Assembly (NCBI GenBank): GCA_003719395.1
Contig: RHMC01000008.1
Location: 21,251-85,250 of the forward strand
Reading direction: 5' to 3'
Origin: Streptomyces altiplanensis
GTDB lineage: Bacteria; Actinomycetota; Actinomycetes; Streptomycetales; Streptomycetaceae
Length of the DNA: 64,000 nucleotides
Of the stretch, positions 19,570-29,142 are shown piece after piece (position 1 is the stretch's first letter; every line of letters starts with the position of its first letter). The position numbers and the translations under genes were made by a program. The notes below the pieces were generated by a model that was not told the origin of the DNA, searched no databases, and saw only the letters and a program-made list of their open reading frames with translations.

Positions 19570-21196
19570 GCACCACGTCGCTCGCCGAGCGAGCGCCTTC
19601 GTCCGTGCTGCGCAGCGGCGCCCTCATGGCCGCGGGCTCGGTGGTCTCGCGCGCCACCGGGTTCGTACGGTCCGCCGTCGTCGCGGCGGCCCTCGGCATC
19701 GGCCTGACCGCCGACGGCTACGCGGTCGGCAACTCGGTCCCGACCATCGTCTACATGCTGCTGCTCGGCGCGACCCTCAACGCCGTCTTCGTGCCGGAGC
19801 TGGTCAAGGCCGCCAAGGAGCACGAGGACGGCGGCGCCGCCTACACCGACCGGCTGCTCACCGTCTGCGTCGCGGCGCTGCTGGTGATCACGGCCGGCGC
19901 GGTGTTCGCGGCGCCCGCCATCGTCGGCGCGTACACCGACTACACGGACGCGCAGGCCGCCATGACGGTCGCCTTCGCCCGCTACTGCCTGCCGCAGATC
20001 TTCTTCCTCGGCCTGTTCACGCTGCTCGGCCAGATCCTCAACGCGCGCGGCCGGTTCGGCGCGATGATGTGGACGCCGGTCCTCAACAACGCCGTGGTCA
20101 TAGCGGTCTTCGCGCTCTACCTCGCGACGGGTTCCCGGGGCGCCCTCACCCCGGCCGAGACCGCCCTGCTCGGCTGGGGCACCACGGCCGGCATCGCCGT
20201 CCAGGCCGTCGCGCTCCTCCCCGCCCTGCGCGCCGCCCGCTTCCGCTGGCGGCCCCGGTTCGACTGGCGGGGCAGCGGGCTGACGAGGCCGATGCGCGCG
20301 GCCCGGGCTGCTGGTGCTGCTGGTCCTCACCAACCAGGCCGCGTACTGGGTCGTGACCCGGCTGGCCACGGCGGCGGGGCAGCGGGCGGTGGACCTCGGC
20401 ATCGACGGCGCGGGCTTCAGCGCGTACAACAACGCCTACCTCCTGTGGGCCGTGCCGCACGGGATCGTGACGGTCTCGCTGGTCACCGCGCTGATACCCC
20501 GGATGAGCGGGTCGGCGGCCGAAGGGGACGGGGCCGCCGTACGCCGCGACGTCTCGTACGCGCTGCGCACCAGCGCGCGCCGCGTCGTCCCGGCGGCCTG
20601 CGCGCTCCTCGCCCTGGCGCAGCCGATGACGGCGGCCGTCTTCCAGTACGGCAGGACCGGCGCCGACGACATCGTGGTGATGGCGGGCATCCTGACGGCC
20701 TTCGCACCGGGCCTGGTCGCCTTCTCCGGCCAGTACGTCCTCTCCCGCGCCTTCTACGCGCTGCGCGACACCCGCACCCCCTTCCTCCTCAACCTCCTGA
20801 TCGCCGGACTCAACGCGGGCCTGTCCACGGCCGCGTACCTGCTGCTGCCGGCGCGCTGGGCGGTGACCGGCATGGCGGGGGCGTACTCGCTGGCGCTCTT
20901 CGCGGGCTGGGCGCTCACCGCGTACACCCTGCACCGGCGCCTGCCCGCCGCCCGGACGACGGGACGCTCACCGCTCTCACCGCCCACGCCCGGCTGCTGG
21001 CGGCCGCCCTGCCCGCCGCGACGCTCGGCCACCTCGCGGCCGGCTGGGCCGCCGGGCCGGGAGCCGTGGCGGCGACGGCGGCGAGCGCGGCGCGATCGTC
21101 GCGGTGTTCGCCGTGCTGGCAAGGCCCCTGCGTCTGACGGAAGTCGACGCCCTGCTCTCGGGCGCGGCCCGGCGGCTGCGCCCGGCGAAGCGGTGA
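19566..21196 (+). CDS. murJ: lipid II flippase MurJ, three frame breaks
   Basis: A polytopic membrane flippase carrying lipid II across the membrane. N-terminal residues LRSGALMAAGSVVSRATGFV and DGYAVGNSVPTIVYMLLLGA are typical MviN/MurJ motifs; later TNQAAYWVVTRLATAA, AYLLWAVPHGIVTVS and QYVLSRAFYALRDTRTPF confirm it. The reading frame changes near 20310, 20960 and 21100, and the final VLARPLRLTEVDALL ends at the stop at 21196. MurJ is normally essential, so these are most likely sequence errors. It is translationally coupled to the FemX gene. Confidence 0.9.
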
Positions 21197-21253
21197 GCGG
21201 CCGGCCGTGAGCGCCGCGACGATCATCCGACGATCACTTGGGATACTCCACAG

Positions 21254-21940
21254 ATGCCACGCGTGCTCCTGATAGAAGACGATCCTTCCGTACGGGAAGG
21301 GGTCGAACTCGGGCTGCGGCGTCGCGGCCACGACGTACGGACCGCCGCCACCGGCGAGGACGGACTCGCCGCCCTCGCCGAGTTCCGGCCCGACCTGCTG
21401 CTGCTCGACCTGATGCTGCCCGGCATGAACGGCGTCCAGGTCTGCCGGCGGGTACGCGAGAGCAGCCAGCTGCCGATCATCATGCTCACCGCCCGCGGCG
21501 ACGACTTCGACGTCGTCATCGGTCTGGAGGCGGGCGCCGACGACTACATCGTCAAGCCGGCCCGCACCGAAGTGATCGAGGCCCGCATACGGGCGGTGCT
21601 GCGCCGCATCGAGGACCCGGGCGGCGCCCGGCCCGCCGTGGAGTTCCACGGCGAACTCGCCGTCGACCGGGCCGGGCTCACCGTCGCCAAGAACGGCGAA
21701 CACCTCGCCCTGGCCCCCTCCGAACTGAAACTGCTGCTCCACCTCTGCGCCTCCCCGGAACAGGTCTTCAGCAGGCAGCAGTTGCTGGAACACGTCTGGG
21801 AGCACAGCTACCACGGCGACGCGCGGCTCGTCGACGCGTGCGTACGGCGCCTGCGCAACAAGATCGAGGACATCCCGGGCAGTCCCCGCTACATCCAGAC
21901 CCTGCGCGGCTTCGGCTACCGCTTCGGACCGCTGTGCTGA
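21254..21940 (+). CDS. OmpR-family response regulator
   Basis: A 228-residue two-component response regulator. The receiver has LLIEDDPSVREG (acidic pocket), the phospho-acceptor in DLLLLDLMLPGMNG near residue 52, and the switch lysine in GADDYIVKPART. A winged-helix DNA-binding domain follows (LALAPSELKLLLHLCASPEQ, then RGFGYRFGPL). It overlaps the histidine kinase start by seven bases, so they form an operon with the lipoprotein gene behind. Confidence 0.92.
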   Translation: MPRVLLIEDDPSVREGVELGLRRRGHDVRTAATGEDGLAALAEFRPDLLLLDLMLPGMNGVQVCRRVRESSQLPIIMLTARGDDFDVVIGLEAGADDYIVKPARTEVIEARIRAVLRRIEDPGGARPAVEFHGELAVDRAGLTVAKNGEHLALAPSELKLLLHLCASPEQVFSRQQLLEHVWEHSYHGDARLVDACVRRLRNKIEDIPGSPRYIQTLRGFGYRFGPLC

Positions 21941-23421
21941 TCTCAGGGCTGCGGACGCGGCTCGTCCTCGCCTTCCTGCTCGTCGCCGCGGTCGGCTGCG
22001 GCACCACCGCCGCCCTCACCTACCGCGAGGCACGCAACGCCATCCTGGAACAGGCGCAGGACACGGCCGTCTCGTCCTTCCGCGACCAGATCCAGGAACT
22101 CCACCTCAACCTGCCGCCCAACAACGAGCAGATGCAGGGAATGGTCCGCGGGCTCGCCCGGCAGGGCAAGCCCCGCAACTGGTGGGTGTACGTCGAGTAC
22201 GGGTCGGTCCGGATCTCCTCCGGCACGAATCCCACCTCCACCGTCATCACGCCCGAGCTGCGCCGACAGGCCCGGGGCACCCCGCACGGCAGCTTCCAGC
22301 GGGTCGTCAAGAACGGCGAGCCCTACCTGACCGTCGTCGTGCCGGTCGTCTTCAAGACCGCCCAGACCGGCACGGGGGGCCAGACGGTACGGCCCACCGG
22401 GCTCACCTTCTACGCCGTCATGCAGCTGACCGACGAGCAGGCCAACATCGACGCCATGGTCGTCGCCGCACGGGACGGCGCGCTGCCGGCGCTCGCGATC
22501 GCCCTGGTGCCCGCCCTCCTCGCCGCACGCAGTGTGCTGCGCCCGGTCCGCGACCTGCGGCAGGCGGCCCGCAGTCTCGGCCGGGGCCGGCTCGACACCC
22601 GCATCCCGGTCAAGGGCGGCGGAGAACTGTCCGAACTCGCCCGTACGTTCAACGAGTCCACCGCCGCGCTCGAACGCTCCGTGGACGAACTCCAGCGCGC
22701 CGAGGCCCGCGCCCGCCGCTTCGCCTCCGACGTCTCCCACGAACTGCGCACCCCGCTCGCCGGGATGCTCGCCGTCACCGAACTGCTCGACGAGGACGCG
22801 GCCGGCCTGGACCCGGACACGGCCGCGGCGGTGCGTCTGATCAGCAACGAGACGGGCAAACTCGCCGTACTGGTCGAGGACTTGATGGAGATCTCCCGCT
22901 TCGACGCCCGCGCGGCCGAGCTGAACACCGACGAGGTCGACGCCGCCGAGACCATCCGCAGGACTCTGCAGAGCCGCCACTGGACGGACCCCGCCGAGAT
23001 CGTCCTCGATCTGCCCGACGGCATCCGCGCCCGGCTCGATCCCCGGCGCTTCGACGTCGTGATCGCCAACCTGGTCGGCAACGCCCTGCGGCACGGCCGG
23101 CCGCCCGTCACCGTCGGGCTGCGCGCCGAGTCGCTCGCGCAGGATCCGGCGGACGGGGCGGGCGGCGTCGCCCTGTGGCTCGTCACCGAGGTGGCCGACC
23201 GCGGCCCCGGCATCCCCCCGGACGTACTGCCGCACGTCTTCGACCGCTTCTACAAGGCCGACCAGGCCCGTACCCGCTCGGCGGGCAGCGGCCTGGGACT
23301 CGCCATCACCCTGGAGAACGTACGGCTGCACGGCGGTACGGTCCGGGCCGCGAACGGCCCCGACGGCGGCGCCGTCTTCGCCGTCGAGATACCCCTCACC
23401 GCGAGCGAGGTGACCGCGTGA
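21934..23421 (+). CDS. membrane sensor histidine kinase
   Basis: The kinase partner of the upstream response regulator. The GTG at 21934 gives an N-terminal membrane helix (TRLVLAFLLVAAVGCG), an extracellular loop of about 150 residues, a second helix (LPALAIALVPALLAARSVL), a HAMP domain, the phospho-acceptor histidine in FASDVSHELRTPLAGM, and the ATPase boxes NLVGNALRHG, EVADRGPGIPP and GSGLGLAI. At 495 residues it is intact. The extracellular domain is not recognised, so the signal is unknown. Confidence 0.92.
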   Translation: MLISGLRTRLVLAFLLVAAVGCGTTAALTYREARNAILEQAQDTAVSSFRDQIQELHLNLPPNNEQMQGMVRGLARQGKPRNWWVYVEYGSVRISSGTNPTSTVITPELRRQARGTPHGSFQRVVKNGEPYLTVVVPVVFKTAQTGTGGQTVRPTGLTFYAVMQLTDEQANIDAMVVAARDGALPALAIALVPALLAARSVLRPVRDLRQAARSLGRGRLDTRIPVKGGGELSELARTFNESTAALERSVDELQRAEARARRFASDVSHELRTPLAGMLAVTELLDEDAAGLDPDTAAAVRLISNETGKLAVLVEDLMEISRFDARAAELNTDEVDAAETIRRTLQSRHWTDPAEIVLDLPDGIRARLDPRRFDVVIANLVGNALRHGRPPVTVGLRAESLAQDPADGAGGVALWLVTEVADRGPGIPPDVLPHVFDRFYKADQARTRSAGSGLGLAITLENVRLHGGTVRAANGPDGGAVFAVEIPLTASEVTA

Positions 23422-23957
23422 GGTCCGTGCGCTCCCTCGCTCTGGAGTCGGCGTCGCTGCTGCTCGCCGGGTGCGGAATCCAGGCCAGCGAAGTGGTCGA
23501 GGCGGGCGGCCCGGCCGTCGTCCCCGTCGCCCCCGACCAGCTGGAGAGGATGCTGCTCTTCTTCGTCGGACCGGACGGCAGGCCGATCCCCGTGGCCAGG
23601 CCCCTCGACTGGGGGGACAGCCCCCCGCCGACCGCCAAGACGCTCGCCGCGCTGCTCGCCGACCCCACCGAGGAGGAGCGGGCTGCCGGGATCACCACCC
23701 GGCTGCCCGCCGGCCCGAAGCAGGTCGAGGTGGTGCCGGCGGCCCGGGAGGACTCCGTAGTGGGCCAGGAGGCGGGGAGACCGGCGGGCGCGCCCGAGGC
23801 GGTCCGGGTCACGACCACGTCGCGGTGCCGCTCGCTCGACGCCGCGCCGCTCCGGCAGCTGGTCTGCACGACGGCACACGCCGAGGACCCCGAGGGGCTG
23901 GTGAAAGTGGCTCTCACGGGCAGCGACGGCTCGCTGCTGGCCGCCGGCTGCGCCTAG
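23418..23957 (+). CDS. GerMN-type lipoprotein linked to a two-component system
   Basis: A surface lipoprotein of 179 residues. The GTG at 23418 overlaps the kinase stop (GTGA). The signal ends in the lipobox LAGC. The middle reads LLFFVGPDGRPIPVARPL, then TAKTLAALLADPTEEERAAG, the pattern of a GerMN domain as found at the front of LpqB. Lipoproteins encoded behind a kinase commonly modulate its activity, as LpqB does for MtrAB. It lacks the beta-propeller of LpqB. Convergent with the serine hydrolase, overlapping it by four bases. Confidence 0.8.
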   Translation: MRSVRSLALESASLLLAGCGIQASEVVEAGGPAVVPVAPDQLERMLLFFVGPDGRPIPVARPLDWGDSPPPTAKTLAALLADPTEEERAAGITTRLPAGPKQVEVVPAAREDSVVGQEAGRPAGAPEAVRVTTTSRCRSLDAAPLRQLVCTTAHAEDPEGLVKVALTGSDGSLLAAGCA

Positions 23958-24778
23958 GCGGCGGCCGGGCCGAATTCGGCGAGCACGGCGTCCGTGAACT
24001 GCGGCCAGACCTCGACGGCCCACGGCCCGAACGCCCGGTCCGTCAGTGCCACGCACGCGATCCCCGCGTCCGGGTCCACCCACAGGAACGTACCGGACTG
24101 GCCGAAGTGTCCGAAGGTGCGCGGCGAGGACGAACCGCCCGTCCAGTGCGGGGACTTGGAGTCGCGGATCTCGAAGCCGAGGCCCCAGTCGTTCGGGTTC
24201 TGGTGGCCGTACCCGGGCAGTACGCCCTTGAGCCCCGGGTGGACGACGGCGGTGGCCCCGGCGACCGTACGCGCGTCGAGCAGGCGCGGGGCCTGGAGTT
24301 CGGCGGCGAACCGCGCCAGGTCGTCGACGGTCGAGACGCCGTCCTTGGCGGGCGAGCCGTCCAGCGACGTGGCCGTCATGCCCAGCGGCTCCAGTACCGC
24401 CTGGCGCAGGTACTCGGCGAAGGGAATGTCCGTCGCCTTCGCGATGTGGTCGCCGAGGACCTCGAAACCCGCGTTGGAGTAGAGTCTGCGCTCGCCGGGG
24501 GGCGCCATCACGCGGTGCTCGTCGAAGGCGAGGCCGCTGGTGTGGGCGAGGAGATGGCGGACCGTGGACCCCTCGGGGCCGGCCGGCTCGTCGAGCTCGA
24601 CGGCACCCTCCTCGTACGCGACGAGCGCGGCGTACGCGGCGAGCGGCTTGGTGACCGACGCCAGCGGGAAGCGGTGCGCGGTCGGGCCGTGCGCGGCGGC
24701 GACGGTGCCGTCCGCCCGTACGACGGCGGCCGCCGCGGTGGGTACCGGCCAGTTCTCGGTCATCGCCAGGCTCTGCAT
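23954..24778 (-). CDS. serine hydrolase (class C beta-lactamase / penicillin-binding fold)
   Basis: A 274-residue serine hydrolase of the beta-lactamase superfamily. The SxxK motif is SVTK in HRFPLASVTKPLAAYAAL, the tyrosine motif is YSN in GERRLYSNAGFEVL, and HFGQSG stands in the KTG position. HLLAHTSGL is typical of the family. No signal peptide is visible, which suggests a cytoplasmic esterase or amidase. Intact. Confidence 0.87.
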   Translation of the reverse strand: MQSLAMTENWPVPTAAAAVVRADGTVAAAHGPTAHRFPLASVTKPLAAYAALVAYEEGAVELDEPAGPEGSTVRHLLAHTSGLAFDEHRVMAPPGERRLYSNAGFEVLGDHIAKATDIPFAEYLRQAVLEPLGMTATSLDGSPAKDGVSTVDDLARFAAELQAPRLLDARTVAGATAVVHPGLKGVLPGYGHQNPNDWGLGFEIRDSKSPHWTGGSSSPRTFGHFGQSGTFLWVDPDAGIACVALTDRAFGPWAVEVWPQFTDAVLAEFGPAAA

Positions 24779-24797
24779 GGGTACGAGCGTAAAGGCC

Positions 24798-25307
24798 CTA
24801 GAGGCTGAGCCGCATCGAGGGGTCGGGCTTGCGGACGAAGCCCAGCGAGGCGTAGAGGGGCTCGGCCTCCTCGGAGGCGTTGAGGTCGACGCTCACCACG
24901 CCGCGCTCACGGAACCAGTCCAGCAGCGCCTCCATGCACGCGCGGGCGTGGCCGCGGCGGCGCTGGTCCGGGTCGGTGGCGACGCTGAAGACGTGACCGA
25001 CGGCGCCGTGCGGATTGCCGGAGCGTCCGATGCGGTACTCGACCGTACCGGCGGTGAGCGCGGCCAGGGCCCCCGGCCGGTCCGGGTGGTCCACGACGAA
25101 GGCGGCGAAGTTCCCGTCCGGGTCCGCCAGTTTTCCGCGCAGGGTGGGGAGGGAATCGGTGTGCCAGTCGGGTGGGGGTACCTCCCTGCTCGAGCGAAGT
25201 CGGGGGCTCGGGGGAGTGCCGGCGGAGAAGACCGAGTCGATCATCACTTGGCGCAGGCGGAGGACTTCCGCAGCGTCGGCGGCGTTGGCGCGGCGTACGG
25301 GGCTCAT
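24798..25307 (-). CDS. GNAT acetyltransferase carrying an in-frame interspersed repeat
   Basis: A 169-residue GNAT-type N-acetyltransferase. The acetyl-CoA site reads HVFSVATDPDQRRRGHARA, then ACMEALLDWFRERG and ASEEAEPLYASLGFVRK at the end. Residues of about 29-47 (TPPSPRLRSSREVPPP) come from a short GC-rich inverted-repeat element inserted in frame at 25172-25220, absent from normal GNAT folds at this point. It lies in an exposed region before strand 2, so the enzyme may still fold. The substrate is unknown. Confidence 0.85.
   Translation of the reverse strand: MSPVRRANAADAAEVLRLRQVMIDSVFSAGTPPSPRLRSSREVPPPDWHTDSLPTLRGKLADPDGNFAAFVVDHPDRPGALAALTAGTVEYRIGRSGNPHGAVGHVFSVATDPDQRRRGHARACMEALLDWFRERGVVSVDLNASEEAEPLYASLGFVRKPDPSMRLSL
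25172..25220. repeat. imperfect inverted-repeat element inside a gene
   Basis: The arms GGTACCTCCC and GGGGGAGTGCC are near-complementary around GCTCGAGCGAAGTCGGGGGC. It resembles the small GC-rich hairpin repeats scattered between Streptomyces genes (from memory). Here it keeps the acetyltransferase frame open. Confidence 0.65.
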
Positions 25308-25355
25308 AGGGACGGAGGCTAATGTGCACGGCCGGAAACTTCTTCAGGTTTACGG

Positions 25356-25386
25356 TTGCTTGGAGTGCACTCCAAGGTCCTAGCGT
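25356..25386 (+). promoter_or_regulatory. MerR-type promoter with 19-bp spacer and palindrome
   Basis: TTGCTT (25356-25361) and TAGCGT (25381-25386) are separated by 19 bases, the over-long spacing typical of MerR-activated promoters. The perfect palindrome CTTGGAGTGCACTCCAAG (25359-25376) fills the spacer. The ATG of the MerR gene is seven bases after the -10, so the message is probably leaderless and autoregulated. Confidence 0.8.
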
Positions 25387-25393
25387 GGAGGCC

Positions 25394-25849
25394 ATGACCG
25401 TGACGGAAACCGCACCCGCACGCACCGACATCTGCGTCGCGGCGCCCCGGGCGCACCCCCGCCCCGAAGGCCAGGACCACTACACGATCAGCGAGGTCGC
25501 GGCGCACACCGGGCTCACGGCGTACACCCTGCGCTGGTACGAGCGGATCGGCCTCATGCCGCACGTCGGCCGCTCGCACACCGGCCAGCGGCGGTTTCGC
25601 AACAGGGACCTGGACTGGCTCGCCTTCGTCGGCAAGCTGCGGCTGACCGGGATGCCGGTCGCGGACATGGTCAGGTACGCCGAGCTGGTACGGGAGGGCG
25701 AGCACACCCTGGAAGCGCGCCAGGAGCTGCTGGAGGCCACCCGCAGGGACGTGCGCACGCGCATCGCCGAGCTCCACGGCACGCTCGCCGTACTGGACCA
25801 CAAGATCGACTTTTACGCGGACGCCCGGCGGGCGTCGGAGAGGGCCTGA
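25394..25849 (+). CDS. MerR family transcriptional regulator
   Basis: A 151-residue MerR regulator. The winged helix-turn-helix reads YTISEVAAHTGLTAYTLRWY, then ERIGLMPHVGRSHTGQRRF; the C-terminal coiled-coil dimer helix follows (RRDVRTRIAELHGTLAVLDH). There are no effector-binding cysteines, so it is not a metal sensor of the MerR/SoxR kind. Eight bases separate it from the aldo/keto reductase gene, which it probably controls together with itself. Confidence 0.9.
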   Translation: MTVTETAPARTDICVAAPRAHPRPEGQDHYTISEVAAHTGLTAYTLRWYERIGLMPHVGRSHTGQRRFRNRDLDWLAFVGKLRLTGMPVADMVRYAELVREGEHTLEARQELLEATRRDVRTRIAELHGTLAVLDHKIDFYADARRASERA

Positions 25850-25856
25850 AACCCAC

Positions 25857-26873
25857 ATGAGCGACAGCAGGATCGAAAAAGTCCAGCTCGGCACCGGCGG
25901 ACCGGAGGTCGGCGTACAGGGCCTCGGCTGCATGGGCATGAGCTTCGCGTACGGGCCCACGGACGCCGACGAGGCGCGGGCCACGCTGGAGCGGGCGCTG
26001 GAGCTCGGCATCACGCTGTACGACACGGCGGACGCGTACGCGGCCGGCGAGAACGAGAAGTTCCTGGCGCCGTTCTTCGGGGCGCACCGGGACGAGGTCG
26101 TCGTCGCGACGAAGTTCGCGCTGGCGATGGACCCCCACGACCCGGCGAAGCGGATCATCAACAACGACCCCGCCTACATCCGCCAGTGCATCGAGAACAG
26201 CCTCCGGCGCCTGGAGATCGACGAGATCGACCTCTACTACATGCACCGGCGTGACGTGAACGTCCCCATCGAGGAGACGGTCGGCGTGATGGCCGAGCTC
26301 GTGCGCGAGGGCAAGGTCAAGCACCTCGGACTGAGCGAGGTCACCGGCAACGAGCTGCGGACCGCGCAGGCCGTGCACCCGATCGCGGCCGTGCAGTCCG
26401 AGTGGTCGCTGTTCAGCCGCGACATCGAGGCGGGCGTCGTACCGGCGGCGCGCGAACTCGGCGTCGCCCTGGTCCCGTACTCCCCGCTCGGCCGCGGCTT
26501 CCTCACCGGCTCCTTCACCAGCGCCGAGAAGGAGCTGACCGAAGGTGACTTCCGCCGCAACCAGCCGCGCTTCAACGGCGACAACGCCGTCGCGAACGCC
26601 TCGCTGCTGGACCCGGTGCGCAAGCTCGCCGAGGGGCGCAACGCCACGCTCGGGCAGGTCGCGCTCGCCTGGGTGCAGCAGCAGGCGCAGGTGCACGGGC
26701 TCCCCGTCGTACCGATCCCGGGAACGCGCAGGCGCACCCGCGTCGAGGAGAACGCCGCCGCCACCCGGCTCCTGCTCACCGAGAGCGAGATGGAGCTGCT
26801 CGAACCGATCGCGGGCCAGGTGGCCGGCGGCCGGTACGCGGACATGACGTTCACCTCCGCCGGGCGCGAGTAG
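25857..26873 (+). CDS. aldo/keto reductase
   Basis: A 338-residue NADPH-dependent oxidoreductase of the AKR superfamily (YajO/Tas-like group). The catalytic tetrad is visible: D in YDTADAYAAGENE with the following Y, K in VVVATKFAL and H in DLYYMHRRD. The C-terminal cofactor site is VPIPGTRRRTRVEENAAA. It is the second gene of a MerR-controlled operon, a common arrangement for detoxifying reactive carbonyls. Substrate not known. Confidence 0.92.
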   Translation: MSDSRIEKVQLGTGGPEVGVQGLGCMGMSFAYGPTDADEARATLERALELGITLYDTADAYAAGENEKFLAPFFGAHRDEVVVATKFALAMDPHDPAKRIINNDPAYIRQCIENSLRRLEIDEIDLYYMHRRDVNVPIEETVGVMAELVREGKVKHLGLSEVTGNELRTAQAVHPIAAVQSEWSLFSRDIEAGVVPAARELGVALVPYSPLGRGFLTGSFTSAEKELTEGDFRRNQPRFNGDNAVANASLLDPVRKLAEGRNATLGQVALAWVQQQAQVHGLPVVPIPGTRRRTRVEENAAATRLLLTESEMELLEPIAGQVAGGRYADMTFTSAGRE

Positions 26874-26880
26874 CAAGGAC

Positions 26881-26915
26881 GCGAGGGGCCGGCGGGATCC
26901 GCTCCGGCCCCTCGC
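26881..26915. terminator. hairpin between convergent genes
   Basis: Perfect 12-bp arms GCGAGGGGCCGG (26881-26892) and CCGGCCCCTCGC (26904-26915) with an 11-base loop lie between the aldo/keto reductase and the convergent acyltransferase. Confidence 0.75.
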
Positions 26916-26924
26916 TCCGGAGTC

Positions 26925-28122
26925 TCACGCCAGCCCCAGCGCGAACACCGCGAAGCCCGCCGCGAGCAGCCCCGCTGCCGCGCGGCGGGCCTTCGTCGTC
27001 CTCGTCCACGGCGTCTCGAACCCGCGTGCGTAACGCCCGATCAGGATCAGCAGCCCCGCGAACACCGGCAGCCACGCGGCCCTCGCCAGGACCCAGCCCA
27101 GCGAATCGGGCGCCGCCGTCAGGCCCGCGACCGTACCGAGGAACGAACCCGGGACGGCCGCGGCGAGCATCGCCGTCTGGTGCCAGCACAGCACCGTCAT
27201 CGCCGACAGGTTGATCACCACGACCGGGGCCCACAGCGACGGCCTGCGCAGCAGCCTGCCGATGCGCTCGCGCAGCAGGATCGCGGCGCCGCTCTGGGCC
27301 GCGGCGAGGGCGAGGACCAGCAGGGACGGCGGGTGCGAGTTGGTGCGGGCCTCACCCGGTACGCCGACCATCGACGCCGGGTAGTGGAAGACCAGCAGCA
27401 GCACGGCGAACAGGGCCGCACCGCCCGCCAGCAGCAGGACGCCGCCGCGCCTGCCGATGCGCTTCTCGCCCCAGCAGACGCCGAGCTGGTACGCGAAGAG
27501 CCAGCCGGGGAGCAGGTTCAGCAGGCTCAGCCAGGACGGCACGGCGTCGGCGTACGGGCCGTAGCGCAGGAAGTCGACGACGGCGACGGAGCCGATGAGG
27601 GGCGCGGCGGCCCAGGCGCCCGTCGCGCGGGCGGCGCGGACGCAGTACGGGGTCAGGGCGGTCACCGCCACGTACACGCCCACGAACCACAGCGGCTGGA
27701 TCACCAGCGTCGACCCGGTCCGCAGCGTCGTGCCCGGCACCACCAGCGCGTACAGCACCGGGGTCATCACCGCCCACACGGCGGTCACACCGAGCACGGG
27801 CCGGCCGAGCCGCGCGATCCGGCCGCGCAGCCACGCGCCGGTGGAACCCCCGCGGCGGCGGTACGACAGGGCCGAGGCGTAGCCGCCGACCAGGAAGAAG
27901 ATGCCCAGCATCTGGAGCACCCAGCTCACCGGCGCGAAGAAGCCGAAGGAGGAGAGCGGGCTGGCGTTGTGCAGGGCGCCGTCGCGTCCAGGGTGGAAAC
28001 CGCCCAGCCATCCAGTGGCCGGTGGGGACGGCGAGGAGGGCGAGCGCGCGCAGGCCGTCGACCGCGCGGTCGCGGTGGGCGGGGGTCCGCGCCTCGATCT
28101 TCGCTGCGAGGGCGCTCGTCAC
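26925..28122 (-). CDS. acyltransferase family membrane protein, two frame breaks
   Basis: A polytopic membrane protein of about 398 residues resembling the acyltransferase-3 (OafA/OpgC) family, which O-acylates surface glycans. It starts with GTG at 28122, overlapping the stop of the DUF1023 hydrolase (GTGA). The N-terminus has DRAVDGLRALALLAVPTGHW, a family hallmark with the catalytic histidine, and further on YASALSYRRR, PLWFVGVYVAVTALTP and LSAMTVLCWHQTAML. The frame changes near 28005 and 27977, probably sequence errors. Coupling to the hydrolase suggests a shared substrate, which is unknown. Confidence 0.8.
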
Positions 28123-29142
28123 AGCTCCTTCCCGAGGGTGATCGCGGCGAAGGCACGGAGGGACCGGGTACCGGGGGCGAAGTAGCCGGTGTGCCCTTCG
28201 GCGTCACCGGCCGGGACGCGGCGGGCGCCGAAGGCGGGGCCGGTGGGGTCGGCGCCGTGGCCGAGGCCGGCGAACTCGACGTTCGGGATGTCGTCGATCC
28301 AGTCGGACGGGTTCTTGGCGGCCCACACGCGGGCGTCCGTGCGCAGGTCATCGACGTTCTCCGCGCGCATGCCGGGGGAGCCGAGGGCCACGACGTCGGC
28401 GGCGTCGAGGCGCGGGGCGGCCAGGCCGCACACCACCGAGCCGTAGCTGTGGCAGAAGAGGGCCGGATCCGGGGCGCCGGTCGCGTCGAGCCCGTCCGCC
28501 AGCCGTGCGAGACGGCCGGCGCGGCCTCGGCGAGGTCACCGGTGGCGGCGTCCGGGCCCAGGCCGACGGGGGTGGTGTACCCGGCCCACGCGATCACGGC
28601 GGTGCGGTGGCCCTTCGTCGCGTCGCGCAGCGACTTGGCCATGCCGGCCGGGGTGCCGTAGGGGTCCTTCGCACGGTCGAAGGTACGGGCGTCCATGTCC
28701 GACCCGGGGACGACGACGGCCACGTGCTCCGCCGTGTCCAGATCGCCGTACACCTCGGCGGCCTGGCCGCGGCCGCGCGGGTCGAGGGCGAGGATCTGGC
28801 GGCCGGGGGCCGCGAGGCGGTCGAAGCCGTGGGCTTCCGCGGTACGGGAGTTGGCGGCGTAACGGAGCTTCACGGGGACGCCGTTCAGGTTGCCGACGAC
28901 GGTGGGGTGGCGGCGGGCGAGGTCCCGCTGCCGGCCGGGGGTGAGGGTCGCGAAGAACCGGGCGATCCGGGCGGGGGTGGTCGCGACCGGGCCGGGCAGC
29001 CCCTCGCGCTGCCAGGCGGCGCTGCCGGGGGGGCGGGGCCGGTGACGGGCTCGTGCGCGGTGCCGGAGGCCCAGCCGGCCGTGCTCGAAACGACGGTTGT
29101 CGCGAGCGCGACCGAGATCAGGGTCCTCTTGCAGCGGCGCAT
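28119..29142 (-). CDS. secreted alpha/beta hydrolase, DUF1023 type, two frame breaks
   Basis: An exported alpha/beta hydrolase of about 340 residues. The ATG at 29142 has GAGG seven bases upstream and opens the signal TLISVALATTVVSSTAGWAS. The body has VVGNLNGVPVKLRYAAN, then [20 protein letters not shown] and VVVPGSDMDARTFDR, all typical of the DUF1023 (Abhydrolase_8) family; the nucleophile elbow is CHSYGSVVCGLAAP and the catalytic histidine lies near GLGHGADPTG. Breaks near 29025 and 28510 split it into three frames. It has a paralogue at 32402-33612. Biological substrate unknown. Confidence 0.8.

Noticed and set aside
23954..24778. Dedicated beta-lactamase resistance gene
   Set aside because: No signal peptide and low resemblance outside the SxxK and Y-x-N motifs; a housekeeping serine hydrolase is more likely.
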